From positions 1 through 57,149 of the forward strand of contig JAMCWM010000009.1 of the NCBI GenBank assembly GCA_023481175.1: DNA of 57,149 bases, written 5' to 3'. How positions within the stretch are numbered: position 1 is the stretch's first letter; the number at the start of each line of letters is the position of its first letter. This DNA comes from Nitrospirota bacterium (GTDB taxonomy: Bacteria > Nitrospirota > Leptospirillia > Leptospirillales > Leptospirillaceae). The position numbers and the translations under genes are program-made. Shown here piece by piece: positions 43,664 through 52,795 of the stretch. The notes beneath the pieces are model-generated. The model did no database searches. It had not been told where the DNA came from and saw nothing but the letters and a program-made list of their open reading frames with translations.

Positions 43664-43946
43664 GACAATCTCCTTGAAAATCGCCCTTACGGGCCTTGTG
43701 ACGCGCCTCTTCCGAAGCGTCTCCCCTCGGGAATGGTGCGTACCGGCGTATTGTCCCCGGACCGTTTCGTCCTTGCCCTCGCGGTTGTCTGCATCCGGGA
43801 CTTCCAGAGCGGCGAACTGAGGAAGCATTCGCCGGTGGGTCTTGGACCTGTACGCAACGTGGCGGGTTGGATACCGCTCTCCCTGGTCAACCCGAGCTTG
43901 TCGAACCTCCTTTCAAGCTCCGTCCTTCAGGACGGGGTGGTTGACG
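43664..43946 (-). ncRNA. IscB omega RNA scaffold
   Basis: IscB guide RNAs are transcribed from the DNA immediately 5' of the gene, with the guide at the RNA's 5' end taken from the flanking host DNA. Here the minus strand begins GTCAACCACCCC at about 43945. It forms the hairpin CCGTCC-TGAA-GGACGG (43920-43935), then runs through several G+C-rich stems into the iscB ribosome site. The presumed guide is the preceding 16-20 bases, TTCCAAAATTGGTGGATTGC (43946-43965). The location is strong by family rule; the ends are approximate. Confidence 0.7.
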
Positions 43947-44386
43947 CAATCCACCAATTTTGGAAGGATGAGAGTCCGGATCGACGGAGTCCGTTCTCCG
44001 AAATCCGGAGGATGGACAGACTCCGGACACGGCCTGCCGAACCTCTGTTCCCCGGGTCCCGGAGGGGGATTCCCGATCTTTCAGGGACCCTTGCAAAGAC
44101 GATGGACAGGCCCGGCATGAAAGGCCTCTTTTTGCACGCGACACATCCTTCAGAAGCCTGTTCGGGACAATGGCCTCCGGTCCTCACAATTATTTTCGCG
44201 TGCCGGTCTCTTCGGAAATCCTGTCCGGAGCCCTTAAAGAATGGGGAACAGTATAACAAGGAAGGCCAAAAAATAAAATCCACTTTCACAAAATGCCAGC
44301 ATTGGAGAGCATGATCCGGCGTGATTTTGAGACCGGGGAAGGGAGGACGCCTAGAATCCGGAAGATCCCTTCTTCTGTCTGTCGGG
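43947..44386. other. Spacer between coaBC and the IscB element
   Basis: A minus-strand frame is open from 44289 to 43927 but has no motif and runs into the omega RNA, so it is not called. TATACT at about 44250 on the minus strand is a possible -10 that could drive the omega RNA and iscB, with no clear -35. The sequence upstream of the insertion was probably the leader of the TPR gene. Confidence 0.4.
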
Positions 44387-45625
44387 TCAGGCGGGTTTCG
44401 ACCATCCGTGCGCTGTCACTGCGTCTAAGATCTGTCCGGCGATGGCCGACTTGTCCGCCCGGGGCAGAGTCCGGAAGTCTCCCGCCGGCGTGACGAGGGT
44501 CACCTCGTTTTCCGGGGAGGAAAACCCGATGTCGGGCCGGGAGATGTCGTTTGCCACCAGGAGGTCCACCCCTTTGGTCCGGCATTTTTCGAGCAGCCTC
44601 TCCGGATCGAGAGAGGATTCGGCGGCGAACCCTACCAGAACCTGTCCCGGCCCTTTCATGGCCGAGAGGGCCTTCAGGATGTCGGGATTTTCGACGAGGG
44701 AGAGCGTCCATTCCCGGCCATCCTTTTTCCGTTTGCCGGCCACGGCCTCTTTCGGCCTGTAGTCGGAGACGGCCGCCGCCATGATCAGAAGGTCGTGCGC
44801 GGGAAAGAGGGAGCGAAGCCTTTCCTCCATCTCCCGGGCGGTGGTGACCGGATGCAGGTCGCAACCGGGAAGGGGGGGGAGGGCCGTCGGCCCCGAGACG
44901 AGCGTCACGGAGGCTCCCCGGGCCAGGGCCTCCCGGGCCAGGGCCTCCCCCATCCGGCCGGAGGAACGGTTTCCGAGGTAGCGGACGGAGTCCAGAGGTT
45001 CGAGCGTCGGTCCGGAGGAGACGAGAACCCGCACTCCCGAAAGGGGCCCCCGGACAGGGCGCGTTTTCCGGAGAAGGGGGAGAAGGGTCTCGAGAATGCG
45101 GTCGACGGAGGCCATGCGGCCGAGGCCGGACTTTCCGGAGGCCAGGGGTCCGGAGTCGGGGGGGATTTCACGGACGCCGCGGTCGCTAAGGGTCTTCCTG
45201 TGGGTCTGGGAGGCGGGGTGGAGGTACATGGCCTCCTCCATCGCAGGGGCGACGAGGATCGGAACACGGGCCGACAGGAGAAGGGTCGACAGCAGATCGT
45301 CCGCGAGCCCCAGAGCCATCCGGGCAATGATGTCCGCCGAGGCGGGGGCCACGAGGACGGCATCGGCCCTTTCCAGCAGGGCAAGGTGGGGAACCCGTCC
45401 CAGCCCCTCCCCGGGGGGGAGAGAGCCTCCGAAGAGCTCCGTCTCCACCGGGTGGCCGGAGAAGACTTCCGCCGTCGCGACCGGAAAAAAGGGAAGGGCC
45501 TTTCGGGTCGCGACGACGTGGACGGAGACGCCCTCTCCGTCAAGCCGGCGGATGAGGTCGAGGGACTTGTACGCCGCAATGCTCCCGGTCACCCCAAGGA
45601 TAAGGCAGGGGGAGGACTCCGGCAA
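44387..45625 (-). CDS. coaBC: Bifunctional CoaBC (phosphopantothenoylcysteine decarboxylase / synthetase)
   Basis: Residues 1-185 are the FMN-dependent CoaC flavoprotein (ILGVTGSIAAYKSLDLIRRL, APAMEEAMYLHPA). Residues 190-412 are CoaB (VLVSSGPTLEPLDSVRYLGN, AAVSDYRP, LVGFAAES, DLLVANDISRPDIGF). Together they turn phosphopantothenate and cysteine into phosphopantetheine for coenzyme A. One point differs from E. coli: where the catalytic Cys stands in ACG, this protein has LASGKSGLGRM, a Ser. It lies 5 bases after rpoZ, the usual order. Confidence 0.93.
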   Translation of the reverse strand: MPESSPCLILGVTGSIAAYKSLDLIRRLDGEGVSVHVVATRKALPFFPVATAEVFSGHPVETELFGGSLPPGEGLGRVPHLALLERADAVLVAPASADIIARMALGLADDLLSTLLLSARVPILVAPAMEEAMYLHPASQTHRKTLSDRGVREIPPDSGPLASGKSGLGRMASVDRILETLLPLLRKTRPVRGPLSGVRVLVSSGPTLEPLDSVRYLGNRSSGRMGEALAREALARGASVTLVSGPTALPPLPGCDLHPVTTAREMEERLRSLFPAHDLLIMAAAVSDYRPKEAVAGKRKKDGREWTLSLVENPDILKALSAMKGPGQVLVGFAAESSLDPERLLEKCRTKGVDLLVANDISRPDIGFSSPENEVTLVTPAGDFRTLPRADKSAIAGQILDAVTAHGWSKPA

Positions 45626-45630
45626 GGGGA

Positions 45631-46041
45631 TCAGAGCTCCTTGTCCTCGTCGAAACTCTCGTCCTCTCCTCCCTCCACCGGTTCGGCGGAGAAGGAGGGG
45701 TCTTCCTGGTAGACTCCGAGGTCGGCCCGGATCGCCTCGGTCGATTCACGGGCATATCCCCGGGGAGCCGGAAGGTACTCCTCCTGCTTTCGTGCGGCCC
45801 TTAGGGCCTCGCGATGCTTCTGCTCGGCCAGAACGGCGGGAGCGCCGGTCAGGACGGTGACCTTCTTTTCCAGAACTTCGGCCAGTCCGATGGTGGTTTC
45901 CTTGTGGTAGGGCCAGTCGGCGACGGGGGGATGGCCCTCCATGATCTGCCGCGTCCGCTTGGCGGCCGCAATGACCAAGCGGTAATGGCTGTCGATGACG
46001 TCGTCGGTGTACTCGATAGGCTGGGAAATAAGATCGTTCAT
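45631..46041 (-). CDS. rpoZ: RNA polymerase omega subunit with long acidic tail
   Basis: Start ATG 46041, preceded by GGAGAG. The first 75 residues match omega: HYRLVIAAAKRTRQIMEG and HKETTIGLAEVLEKKV. The following 60 residues are an extra tail ending in a strongly acidic stretch (EPVEGGEDESFDEDKEL), making it about 136 residues instead of 70-90. Omega helps assemble beta-prime and can bind ppGpp. The position between gmk and coaBC is the classical one. Confidence 0.9.
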   Translation of the reverse strand: MNDLISQPIEYTDDVIDSHYRLVIAAAKRTRQIMEGHPPVADWPYHKETTIGLAEVLEKKVTVLTGAPAVLAEQKHREALRAARKQEEYLPAPRGYARESTEAIRADLGVYQEDPSFSAEPVEGGEDESFDEDKEL

Positions 46042-46078
46042 TCGTCTCTCCGCAAATGCATGGTTTTTCCGTCTTCGG

Positions 46079-46834
46079 TCAGGAGGGGGAACCGTTTCCC
46101 GCAAACCCCTTCAGAAAGGTCTTTTCCATGAAGTCCGTAAGGCCGGACTTCCGGTAATGTTCGGCCCGGATAATGGCCAGAAGATCCTGGGAGGTCCGGT
46201 CGAACTCCCGGTTGATCAGAAGATAGTCGTATTCATTATAGCTGTTAATTTCGTTTTTTGCGCGGTCGAGACGTCGCCGGATGGTTTCGGGGGAGTCCTG
46301 GGCCCGGCCGGAGAGACGTTCCCGCAAGATCTCGTAGGAAGGGGGGAGAATGTAGACCGAGATGCTGGGAATCCCGCTCTTTCGCATGGTCCGGGCTCCC
46401 TGGATGTCAATGTCGACCAGGACATCCTTCCCCAGGGCGAAGGAGCCCTCGATCTGGTTTCTCGCCGTCCCGTAGTGGTTCCCGTAGACCTCCGCCGTCT
46501 CGAGAAACTCTCCCTTGTCCTTCATGTCGGAAAAAAGGTCCGGGGTGACGAAAAAGTAGTCCACGCCATCGACCTCTCCGGGTCTGGGAGAGCGTGTGGT
46601 GTAGGAGATCGAATAGGTGATCCAGTCCACCATGGAGGAGACCCGGCGGCAAAGACTCGTCTTTCCGGCTCCCGAGGGGGCCGAGACGATATAGAGCAGG
46701 GGTCGTCCCAATTCGGGGGGAAGGGAAAACCAGTCCTCTCCGGAGGCATTGGCGGGAAAGGCCGATTGGCCGCGTGTCGTCTTGTTCAAGAGAGATCCTT
46801 GCTGTTCTTGGGTTGGACGGTCCGGGTCATTCAA
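46079..46834 (-). CDS. gmk: Guanylate kinase
   Basis: The P-loop is SAPSGAGKTS at residues 51-60. It is followed by the GMP-binding YTTRSPRPGEVDGVDYFFV and the lid. The enzyme makes GDP from GMP and ATP. The protein has 40 or so extra residues at the N-terminus; an internal start is possible but no ribosome site favours it. It overlaps the yicC end by 8 bases. Confidence 0.94.
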   Translation of the reverse strand: MNDPDRPTQEQQGSLLNKTTRGQSAFPANASGEDWFSLPPELGRPLLYIVSAPSGAGKTSLCRRVSSMVDWITYSISYTTRSPRPGEVDGVDYFFVTPDLFSDMKDKGEFLETAEVYGNHYGTARNQIEGSFALGKDVLVDIDIQGARTMRKSGIPSISVYILPPSYEILRERLSGRAQDSPETIRRRLDRAKNEINSYNEYDYLLINREFDRTSQDLLAIIRAEHYRKSGLTDFMEKTFLKGFAGNGSPS

Positions 46835-47705
46835 GATTCTGGATCTGCTCCCGGAAGCTTGACAGAATGTTGCGGATCTCCATTGCCGGCTGAAAAAGCT
46901 CGGGAGAGGGCTCCTTCGAGATGAAGGTCGTCAGCTCCCGGTTCATCTCCTGGGCCAGAAAGTCCAGGGAACGTCCCAGCAGACCTCCCTTTTCGAGCTC
47001 CCGCTCGGCCTGGGCCAAGTGAATATGGAACCGCTTCCACTCCTCTTCGTTGTCTTTCTTGGCCAGATAGAGAAGGGCCTCCTCCTCGAAGCGTTTTCCC
47101 GGATCCCCTTCGATTTCCCGGAGATAAGACTTCATGCGCTCCAGGAACTTCCGCCGGATCTCCTTTCGGGCCGTTTTCTTCTGGCCCTCCATCTGGTCGG
47201 CCAGGGAGCGGATGGAGGCGATAAAATCCCGGAGAAGCTGGGCCAGAGCCTGGCCTTCTCTCGTTCTGGACCGGACAAGGGCCTGGACGGCTCCGGAAAA
47301 GTCGTCCAGGGCCACCCGCTCGTCCAGGGGAGGAGATTCGGCAAAGCTGTCCATGGCGAGCATCTGGAGGATGTGGGTCATCTCGACGTCCCTGGCGAGA
47401 CCCAGATGGTGATTCAGGAGGGTGAGGTTCCGATAGGCCCGGACGCCATTTTCGAGAAAGGAGCTCAGATTTTTCCCGGTTCCTTCGGTCCGGTGGATCG
47501 AGGTGTCGACCCGTCCCCGGGAGAGATGCTGGGAGATCGTCTTTCTGAGGGAGGGTTCCAGGCCTTCCCATTCCGGAGGAATGCGGAGGACAATCTCGAG
47601 GGAGCGGTGGTTGTAGGACCTGAGCTGGATCCGGTAGCCGTTGGCCGTCAGGGACTCGGCATATCCGGTCATGCTGGAGATTGGTCCCGTGACCGGGTCA
47701 GTCAT
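46827..47705 (-). CDS. yicC: YicC-family endoribonuclease
   Basis: 292 residues. It opens with SMTGYAES and LRSYNHRSLEIVLRIP, and the C-terminal half has ARKEIRRKFLERMKSYLREI and NEEEWKRFHIHLAQAERELE, ending with FLAQEMNRELTTFISKE. These are the YicC_N and DUF1732 blocks. In E. coli YicC takes part in small-RNA decay. It starts the yicC-gmk-rpoZ-coaBC group found in many bacteria. Confidence 0.92.
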   Translation of the reverse strand: MTDPVTGPISSMTGYAESLTANGYRIQLRSYNHRSLEIVLRIPPEWEGLEPSLRKTISQHLSRGRVDTSIHRTEGTGKNLSSFLENGVRAYRNLTLLNHHLGLARDVEMTHILQMLAMDSFAESPPLDERVALDDFSGAVQALVRSRTREGQALAQLLRDFIASIRSLADQMEGQKKTARKEIRRKFLERMKSYLREIEGDPGKRFEEEALLYLAKKDNEEEWKRFHIHLAQAERELEKGGLLGRSLDFLAQEMNRELTTFISKEPSPELFQPAMEIRNILSSFREQIQNLE

Positions 47706-47747
47706 GAAGCGGTCCTCCCATCTCCGGTGTCCTGCCTCCGGATTTCA

Positions 47748-50700
47748 TCATTCGGTGGAGATGTCCTGTTCCGTCTGCTGGGATTCCGGAATGATCCGGA
47801 CGAAGCGTTCCCGGAGATCGGAGAACCTGATTCCGTGGACCCAGTCGGCCTCTTCTGCCTGACCTGAATGCCTGAGTTCGTTTTCGTATTCCCCGAGAAG
47901 CCGGTTCACCGCCTCGGTATCGACGGGAAGGAGTCGGGAAAGGACGACCTTTGCCCCCTTGGCGATCCGTCGCCGGATGGCGGCAAGGTCGAAGCCGAAC
48001 TCGGGCTGGGGCATCAGGTAGACCGATCCACCGGTCATGCCGGCGCAGATCCAGGGTCCCGGGTCCCCCAGAACGACGGCCCGGCCATTGGTCATGTATT
48101 CGAAGGCGAAGCCCTTCAGGTTGGCATGGAGTCCCAGATGTCCCACCCCGTCGTCGACCCGACCGGTGATGCGGCCCCCGATGACGACATCGGCTCCTGA
48201 GAGCCGGATGCAGGCCCGGGAATCGCAGTTTCCCTGGATCAGGAAGAGGCCGCCCTGGGCTCCGTAGCCCAGGGATTTGCCGACGGAGCCGTCGACAAAT
48301 CTCCCGTTCTGGTTCCGGGATTTCAGGACCACGACCTTTCCTCCGATCGCGCCTTTTCCGACCCCGTCCTGGGCGCCGCCCGAAACATGGATCGTCATGT
48401 TTTCCTTGAGGAAGGATCCCATGCCGTTCCCTGCGACCGACCCCGTTCCGAGGCGGATGTCGACGGGGGGATGGCCGGGAGAATCCCGGTAGAGGGTCCC
48501 GGAGAGGTGCGTTCCGATGTTCCTGTCCTGGGAGCTGACCGAGGCGACATTCAGGACCACGGAGTTCGGGTGTTTCCGAAGCTCACGGAAGACCTCCTCG
48601 GTGATCTTTTCCGTCATCGTGACATCGGGGACCCCTCCGATGCCGCAGACCCCTTCGACATCCAGACCGTAGGGAAGAGGGTTGAGGAGGGTTGTGAGAT
48701 CGAGTCGGTCGAAATGGCGCATCTGGGCGAGATAGCTTGTATTGCCCACGATGGACTGGGCGTTGTCGACCCCCAGGGTTCCCAGGATACGGCGAAAGTC
48801 CTCGCCCATTCCGCGAAAGAAGTGGACCAGCTGGCGGACGGCGAACTCGTAGTCCCGGGGGACGAACCGCTTGAGGCCGTGTCGGGCGGCCTCCTCCTCC
48901 GTTTCGATCTGGGTCGCGATCCCGACGTGGCAGGTATCGGTCTGGCATTCCCGGCAGATGGTGCACCCGATGGCGACCATGGGAAGGGTTCCGAATCCGG
49001 CCCGGTTGGCCCCGAGGCACATGAGCTTGACGACGTCGACCGAGGACTTGAGTCCCCCGTCACCCCAGAGCTCGACCTGGTCCCGGAGTCCTGCGGAGAG
49101 GAGCGCCCGGTGCACTTCGGAGACCCCGATCTCGACGGGAAGTCCGACATACTTGAGGGCGTGGATCCTGGCCGCTCCCGTTCCTCCATCGTAACCGCTC
49201 ACGGTGATGATGTCGGCCCCGGCCTTTGCGATTCCGATCCCGATCGTTCCCACTCCGGGAATGACCGGGATCTTGACGTTGACGCGGGCCTTGGGATTGG
49301 CGCTTTTCAGTTCGGCCACCAGCTGGGCGAGATCCTCGATGGAATAAAGGTCGTGATTGTTGGAGGGAGAGATCAGGTCGACCCCCGGGTTGGCGCGACG
49401 CGCCCGGGCGATCTTCTGGGAGACTTTGCGTCCCGGCAGGTGGCCGCCCTCGCCCGGCTTGGCCCCCTGGCCGATCTTGATCTCGAGGAGGTTCGAGGAG
49501 TTCAGAAGCCGGATATTCACGCCGAACCGTCCCGAGGCGATCTGCTGTCCGCGGCTCTTCGGGTATTTGCCTAACATGTCCTGGATCTCTCCGCCCTCGC
49601 CGTTCAGGGACAGGATACCGAGCTGTTCCGCGGCCTCGGCATAGGCGCGGTAGGCAACTTCGCCCTGAGAGCCGAAAGACATGGAGCTGATGACGAAGGG
49701 GTAGGTCTGATCGAGAACGGAGACGTCGACCCGGTCCGGCGAAAGGGCCGGCCCGTGGGGGACAAGATCGAGAAGATGCCGGATCGAAATGGGATTTTCC
49801 GCCTCGATTGCCGAGAGCTTTTCCTGGTATTTGGCGTAGGGCTCGTTCGAATTGGCCACGTCGAGCGCCAGCTTCCAGACCTTCGGGTAGAGATGGAACA
49901 CCTTGGAGGACTTGTCGGTCTTGGGGGTCTGGAAGAAGGGAGCCCTGGCCCGGGCCTCTCCCTCGATCCGGGACCAGGAGAGTCCGGACTTTTCGCTGGT
50001 GAAGAAGTTGGGGGTCGCGAAGAGCTCCGAGACCTCCACCGAGAGTCCGATCGAGGACATGAGACGTCCGTAGCCCCGCATTTCGTGGATCCCCATGGTC
50101 GAGATGATCTTTTCGATTCCCTTCTGCATCGCGAGGACGGCACGGTCCAACCGGGCCCCGGTCTCCTCTTCCGAAAAGGCGTCCGCCCCCTTCGGAGGAA
50201 CCAGGACCGACTCGAGCATGAGGTAGGGGACCATGGCGTCCGCCCCCATCGAGAAGTAGAAGATGAGGTCGTGAAGGTTCCGGAAGGCCCCGCTATGGAC
50301 AATGAGGGAAAGGGAGCGCCTGAGGTTGGGAGATCCGGGGGAAACGGAGGCGCGGCGCAGGGCCCGGTCGACCGTTGCGACGGTCAGGGCCGGCTCGAGC
50401 CAGATGCGCCCGGGCCGGAGGGCGGCGCTGTCGTCGATCACCAGGATTTCCGTTCCCGCCCGGGCGGCCTCGATCGCCTCCCTGCCCAGATCTTCCAGAC
50501 GTTCTCGGAGGCTCGATCCCTCTTCCATCGTCGAATCCAGGATCCGGATGGCGGACCGGGGGAAGTAGCGGGGCAGATCCTCGAGCAGATAGGTTCCGTG
50601 CTTCTTGGCCAGGGCCCGGTAGCGGTCGACGGGAAGAGGCAGCGTGGACGACAGGTGGCCCCCCAGCAGGATGGGAAGGGAGATGTCCAGCCCCTTCGGA

Positions 50701-52361
50701 ACCTGGACCGAGTCTCCGAAGTAGGGACGGGGTCCGAGGACGATCCGGGGGGAAAAGTGTTCCATTTCCCGCTCGCGGTCGATGGCCGGATTGGTCACGA
50801 CAGCGACGCTTTCCTTGAAATAGTCGGGGATGTTCTGGCGCTCGGGGTTCAAGGGGGCCAGGGGACCGTCGAAGCCAAGGGAGCCGACCGGATCCATTCC
50901 GATCGAGGCCATGCCGGAGAGGATGTCGAGATCTTCCGTGGCAAATCCGAAAGGATTCCAGAGCGTCTGGACCGGCCGCTCGAAGGTCGTCCCTTCCTTC
51001 CCGATTCCCAGAAACTCCCGGGCAGAGAGGTCGCCCTGGTTCGTTTCGTGCTGCGTCTTGCTGATGGCCGGGCGGATCCTTTCGTTGAATCGCTCGAAAA
51101 GAGTGTTCTGGATTTCCGGATAGTCCAGGAGACGGACCCCGCCGGGAGAGAGCAGGACCGCCATCTTCTCCCCTGGGGAAAAAGGCTTGGGCTCGGCGAC
51201 CATCTGGTGGGCCCGGATGATGCCCCGTTCGGAGGAAAAGTAGAGGGTGCTCTCCGTTTCGAAGGTCCAGAGAGGGCGAAGGCCCAGGGCGTCGACCGAG
51301 AAGACCGCCTCGTTTCCGTAGCGGGCGATGATGGCCGCCGGCCCCTGGGCCAGGGGCCCGAGGAACCTCCGGTAGAGAAAGTACATGGACTTTCTCTCGT
51401 CATCGAGGGCGGAGATGATGTGGGTGACGGGGGGAAAGAGGATTTCCATGGCCTCGATCAGGCTGAATCCGAACTGGACCATGAGCCCTTCAAGAGTCCG
51501 GTCGAGATCCTGCGAATCGCTTCCGCTTGCGACGGGAGGAATCCCGAGCATGGCCGATTCTCGCCTGAGCTTGTCGATGGTATTGATTTCGCCGTTGTGG
51601 CCGAGGACCGAAAAGGGCTGGACCCGTTCGGTCACCGACAGCGTATTGGTCGAGTAGCGGCTGTGCCCGAGGACAAGGGTCCCCTGGCACTGGGGGTCCT
51701 GGAAATCGAGGAAATAGTCGGCCAGGATGTAGCTTGTTCCCTTGACCTTGTAGACGACCACGGTGGGAGAGAGGGAGGCGATGTGGAGAATTCCGTCCCT
51801 TTCGAGCCGGGTGCGGGCGTGGAAGGTCGCATGGAGAGGATTCGATCCGGCGGGGGAGAGAAGGGCCACCTGCCAGAAATGGGGCTGGTTGTCGGGAAAG
51901 GGGGTGACCCGCTTCGGCAGGGTCTGCCCCTTACGGACCATCAGGACCTCGAACCCTTCCTCCCGGAAGACCTTTTTGATGAAGCCCGCCTCGTTGTCCG
52001 GGTGATCGCTCCTCAGATACAGGTGGCCGGCGACAAACCGGGGATCCTCGACGAGGTCCCCCTCGAGTCCTTCTTTCTGGAGCCATCGCCGCCAGAGGGG
52101 CTTGGGGATGTCCATCTGGATTCCGCAGCCGTCACCCTCGTTGCGGATCTGTCCGGCACGGTGCTCCATCTTCTGGAGCGCCTCGAGAGCTTCATGGACA
52201 AGACGGTGGGATCCTCTTCCGGTCTTGGAGAGGACGGCGATGACCGCACAGCTGTCCCTCTCCTGCTCGGAAAAGGAACCGGAGAGGCTGGGGATCTTGT
52301 CTTGGATGGCTTCTGGAGAGGAAAGGCCGGAGGATTGGTCCGGAGAGGACTCAGTTGTCAT
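47748..52361 (-). CDS. gltB: Glutamate synthase large subunit
   Basis: 1537 residues. The N-terminal amidotransferase begins at a candidate nucleophile Cys in ERDSCAVIAVL after a 35-residue leader. The central domain follows. The synthase domain has IKIGQGAKPGEGGHLPG, FMN/2-oxoglutarate loops and the 3Fe-4S ligands as C-x5-C-x4-C in CTICRECQTDTCHVGIATQ. The C-terminal GxGxG helix repeats are GGKVVVLKSRNQNG and GVGHLGLHANLKGFAFEYM. It moves the glutamine amide to 2-oxoglutarate to make two glutamates. No gltD is adjacent in the window. Confidence 0.95.
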   Translation of the reverse strand: MTTESSPDQSSGLSSPEAIQDKIPSLSGSFSEQERDSCAVIAVLSKTGRGSHRLVHEALEALQKMEHRAGQIRNEGDGCGIQMDIPKPLWRRWLQKEGLEGDLVEDPRFVAGHLYLRSDHPDNEAGFIKKVFREEGFEVLMVRKGQTLPKRVTPFPDNQPHFWQVALLSPAGSNPLHATFHARTRLERDGILHIASLSPTVVVYKVKGTSYILADYFLDFQDPQCQGTLVLGHSRYSTNTLSVTERVQPFSVLGHNGEINTIDKLRRESAMLGIPPVASGSDSQDLDRTLEGLMVQFGFSLIEAMEILFPPVTHIISALDDERKSMYFLYRRFLGPLAQGPAAIIARYGNEAVFSVDALGLRPLWTFETESTLYFSSERGIIRAHQMVAEPKPFSPGEKMAVLLSPGGVRLLDYPEIQNTLFERFNERIRPAISKTQHETNQGDLSAREFLGIGKEGTTFERPVQTLWNPFGFATEDLDILSGMASIGMDPVGSLGFDGPLAPLNPERQNIPDYFKESVAVVTNPAIDREREMEHFSPRIVLGPRPYFGDSVQVPKGLDISLPILLGGHLSSTLPLPVDRYRALAKKHGTYLLEDLPRYFPRSAIRILDSTMEEGSSLRERLEDLGREAIEAARAGTEILVIDDSAALRPGRIWLEPALTVATVDRALRRASVSPGSPNLRRSLSLIVHSGAFRNLHDLIFYFSMGADAMVPYLMLESVLVPPKGADAFSEEETGARLDRAVLAMQKGIEKIISTMGIHEMRGYGRLMSSIGLSVEVSELFATPNFFTSEKSGLSWSRIEGEARARAPFFQTPKTDKSSKVFHLYPKVWKLALDVANSNEPYAKYQEKLSAIEAENPISIRHLLDLVPHGPALSPDRVDVSVLDQTYPFVISSMSFGSQGEVAYRAYAEAAEQLGILSLNGEGGEIQDMLGKYPKSRGQQIASGRFGVNIRLLNSSNLLEIKIGQGAKPGEGGHLPGRKVSQKIARARRANPGVDLISPSNNHDLYSIEDLAQLVAELKSANPKARVNVKIPVIPGVGTIGIGIAKAGADIITVSGYDGGTGAARIHALKYVGLPVEIGVSEVHRALLSAGLRDQVELWGDGGLKSSVDVVKLMCLGANRAGFGTLPMVAIGCTICRECQTDTCHVGIATQIETEEEAARHGLKRFVPRDYEFAVRQLVHFFRGMGEDFRRILGTLGVDNAQSIVGNTSYLAQMRHFDRLDLTTLLNPLPYGLDVEGVCGIGGVPDVTMTEKITEEVFRELRKHPNSVVLNVASVSSQDRNIGTHLSGTLYRDSPGHPPVDIRLGTGSVAGNGMGSFLKENMTIHVSGGAQDGVGKGAIGGKVVVLKSRNQNGRFVDGSVGKSLGYGAQGGLFLIQGNCDSRACIRLSGADVVIGGRITGRVDDGVGHLGLHANLKGFAFEYMTNGRAVVLGDPGPWICAGMTGGSVYLMPQPEFGFDLAAIRRRIAKGAKVVLSRLLPVDTEAVNRLLGEYENELRHSGQAEEADWVHGIRFSDLRERFVRIIPESQQTEQDISTE

Positions 52362-52795
52362 GTGTCAGACCTGGGATGGGTGGAAAGTTGACAGAATGGA
52401 ACAACAATATGAAAGTCGGGGAAAAAGGCGCATGGTCTCTCAAGGGGCCCGGGACGGCTGGTGAAAAAGAACCGCCAGGTCTTCGGGTTCGCTGATTAAA
52501 TTGTTTTAAGAAGAGCCGAAGGAGAGGACTTGCAAAATGCCCTCGAGCTTCGGATTGTCCGGCAATTATACCCGAGGTCTTTTTCCTGTCGCAACATTTT
52601 TGTGCGTCCCGGGATTCCCATACAGAACCGGGGCCGCCCACGGGTGGTTCTGTTTTCCAGGGGTCGCGATGTGAGATGATGACAAGGAAAGGCAAAGGGG
52701 TCTGCGACGGACTTGCCAGGTCAAAGGAGGTCCGGGGCCATGGCCTTCCATACATTTCGCTCCATCCAAACCGACATGAGCCGGGGGAGAGAGAG
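52362..52795. other. Divergent intergenic region
   Basis: It separates gltB (minus) from the prenyltransferase-like gene (plus), so it should hold both promoters. No clear hexamer pair or operator was found. Plus-strand ATGs at 52676-52679 extend the next gene's frame but lack a ribosome site. Confidence 0.35.

Larger units (their letters stand above)
42280..43946 (-). mobile_element. IS200/IS605-like IscB element, no transposase
   Basis: The element consists of omega RNA region plus iscB and has no tnpA of its own. It would have to be moved in trans, for example by the TnpA at 7.5 kb. The upstream end is placed near 43946, next to the hairpin CCGTCC-TTCA-GGACGG. The downstream end is near the hairpin CGGCAT-TC-ATGCCG at 42301-42314, inside the last codons of iscB. 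The exact borders are not certain. Confidence 0.65.

Noticed and set aside
43664-43828. A 55-codon N-terminal extension of IscB
   Set aside because: The PLMP domain starts at MPVFVLD with a good ribosome site. The upstream part is omega RNA scaffold and does not read like protein.
43927-44289. Minus-strand frame of 120 codons upstream of iscB
   Set aside because: No ribosome site or motif, and it runs into the omega RNA hairpin.
49755-52391. Long plus-strand frame of 878 codons opposite gltB
   Set aside because: gltB is certain on the minus strand; the opposite frame is rich in Gly, Arg, Asp and Glu with no motif, the usual shadow in high-G+C DNA.
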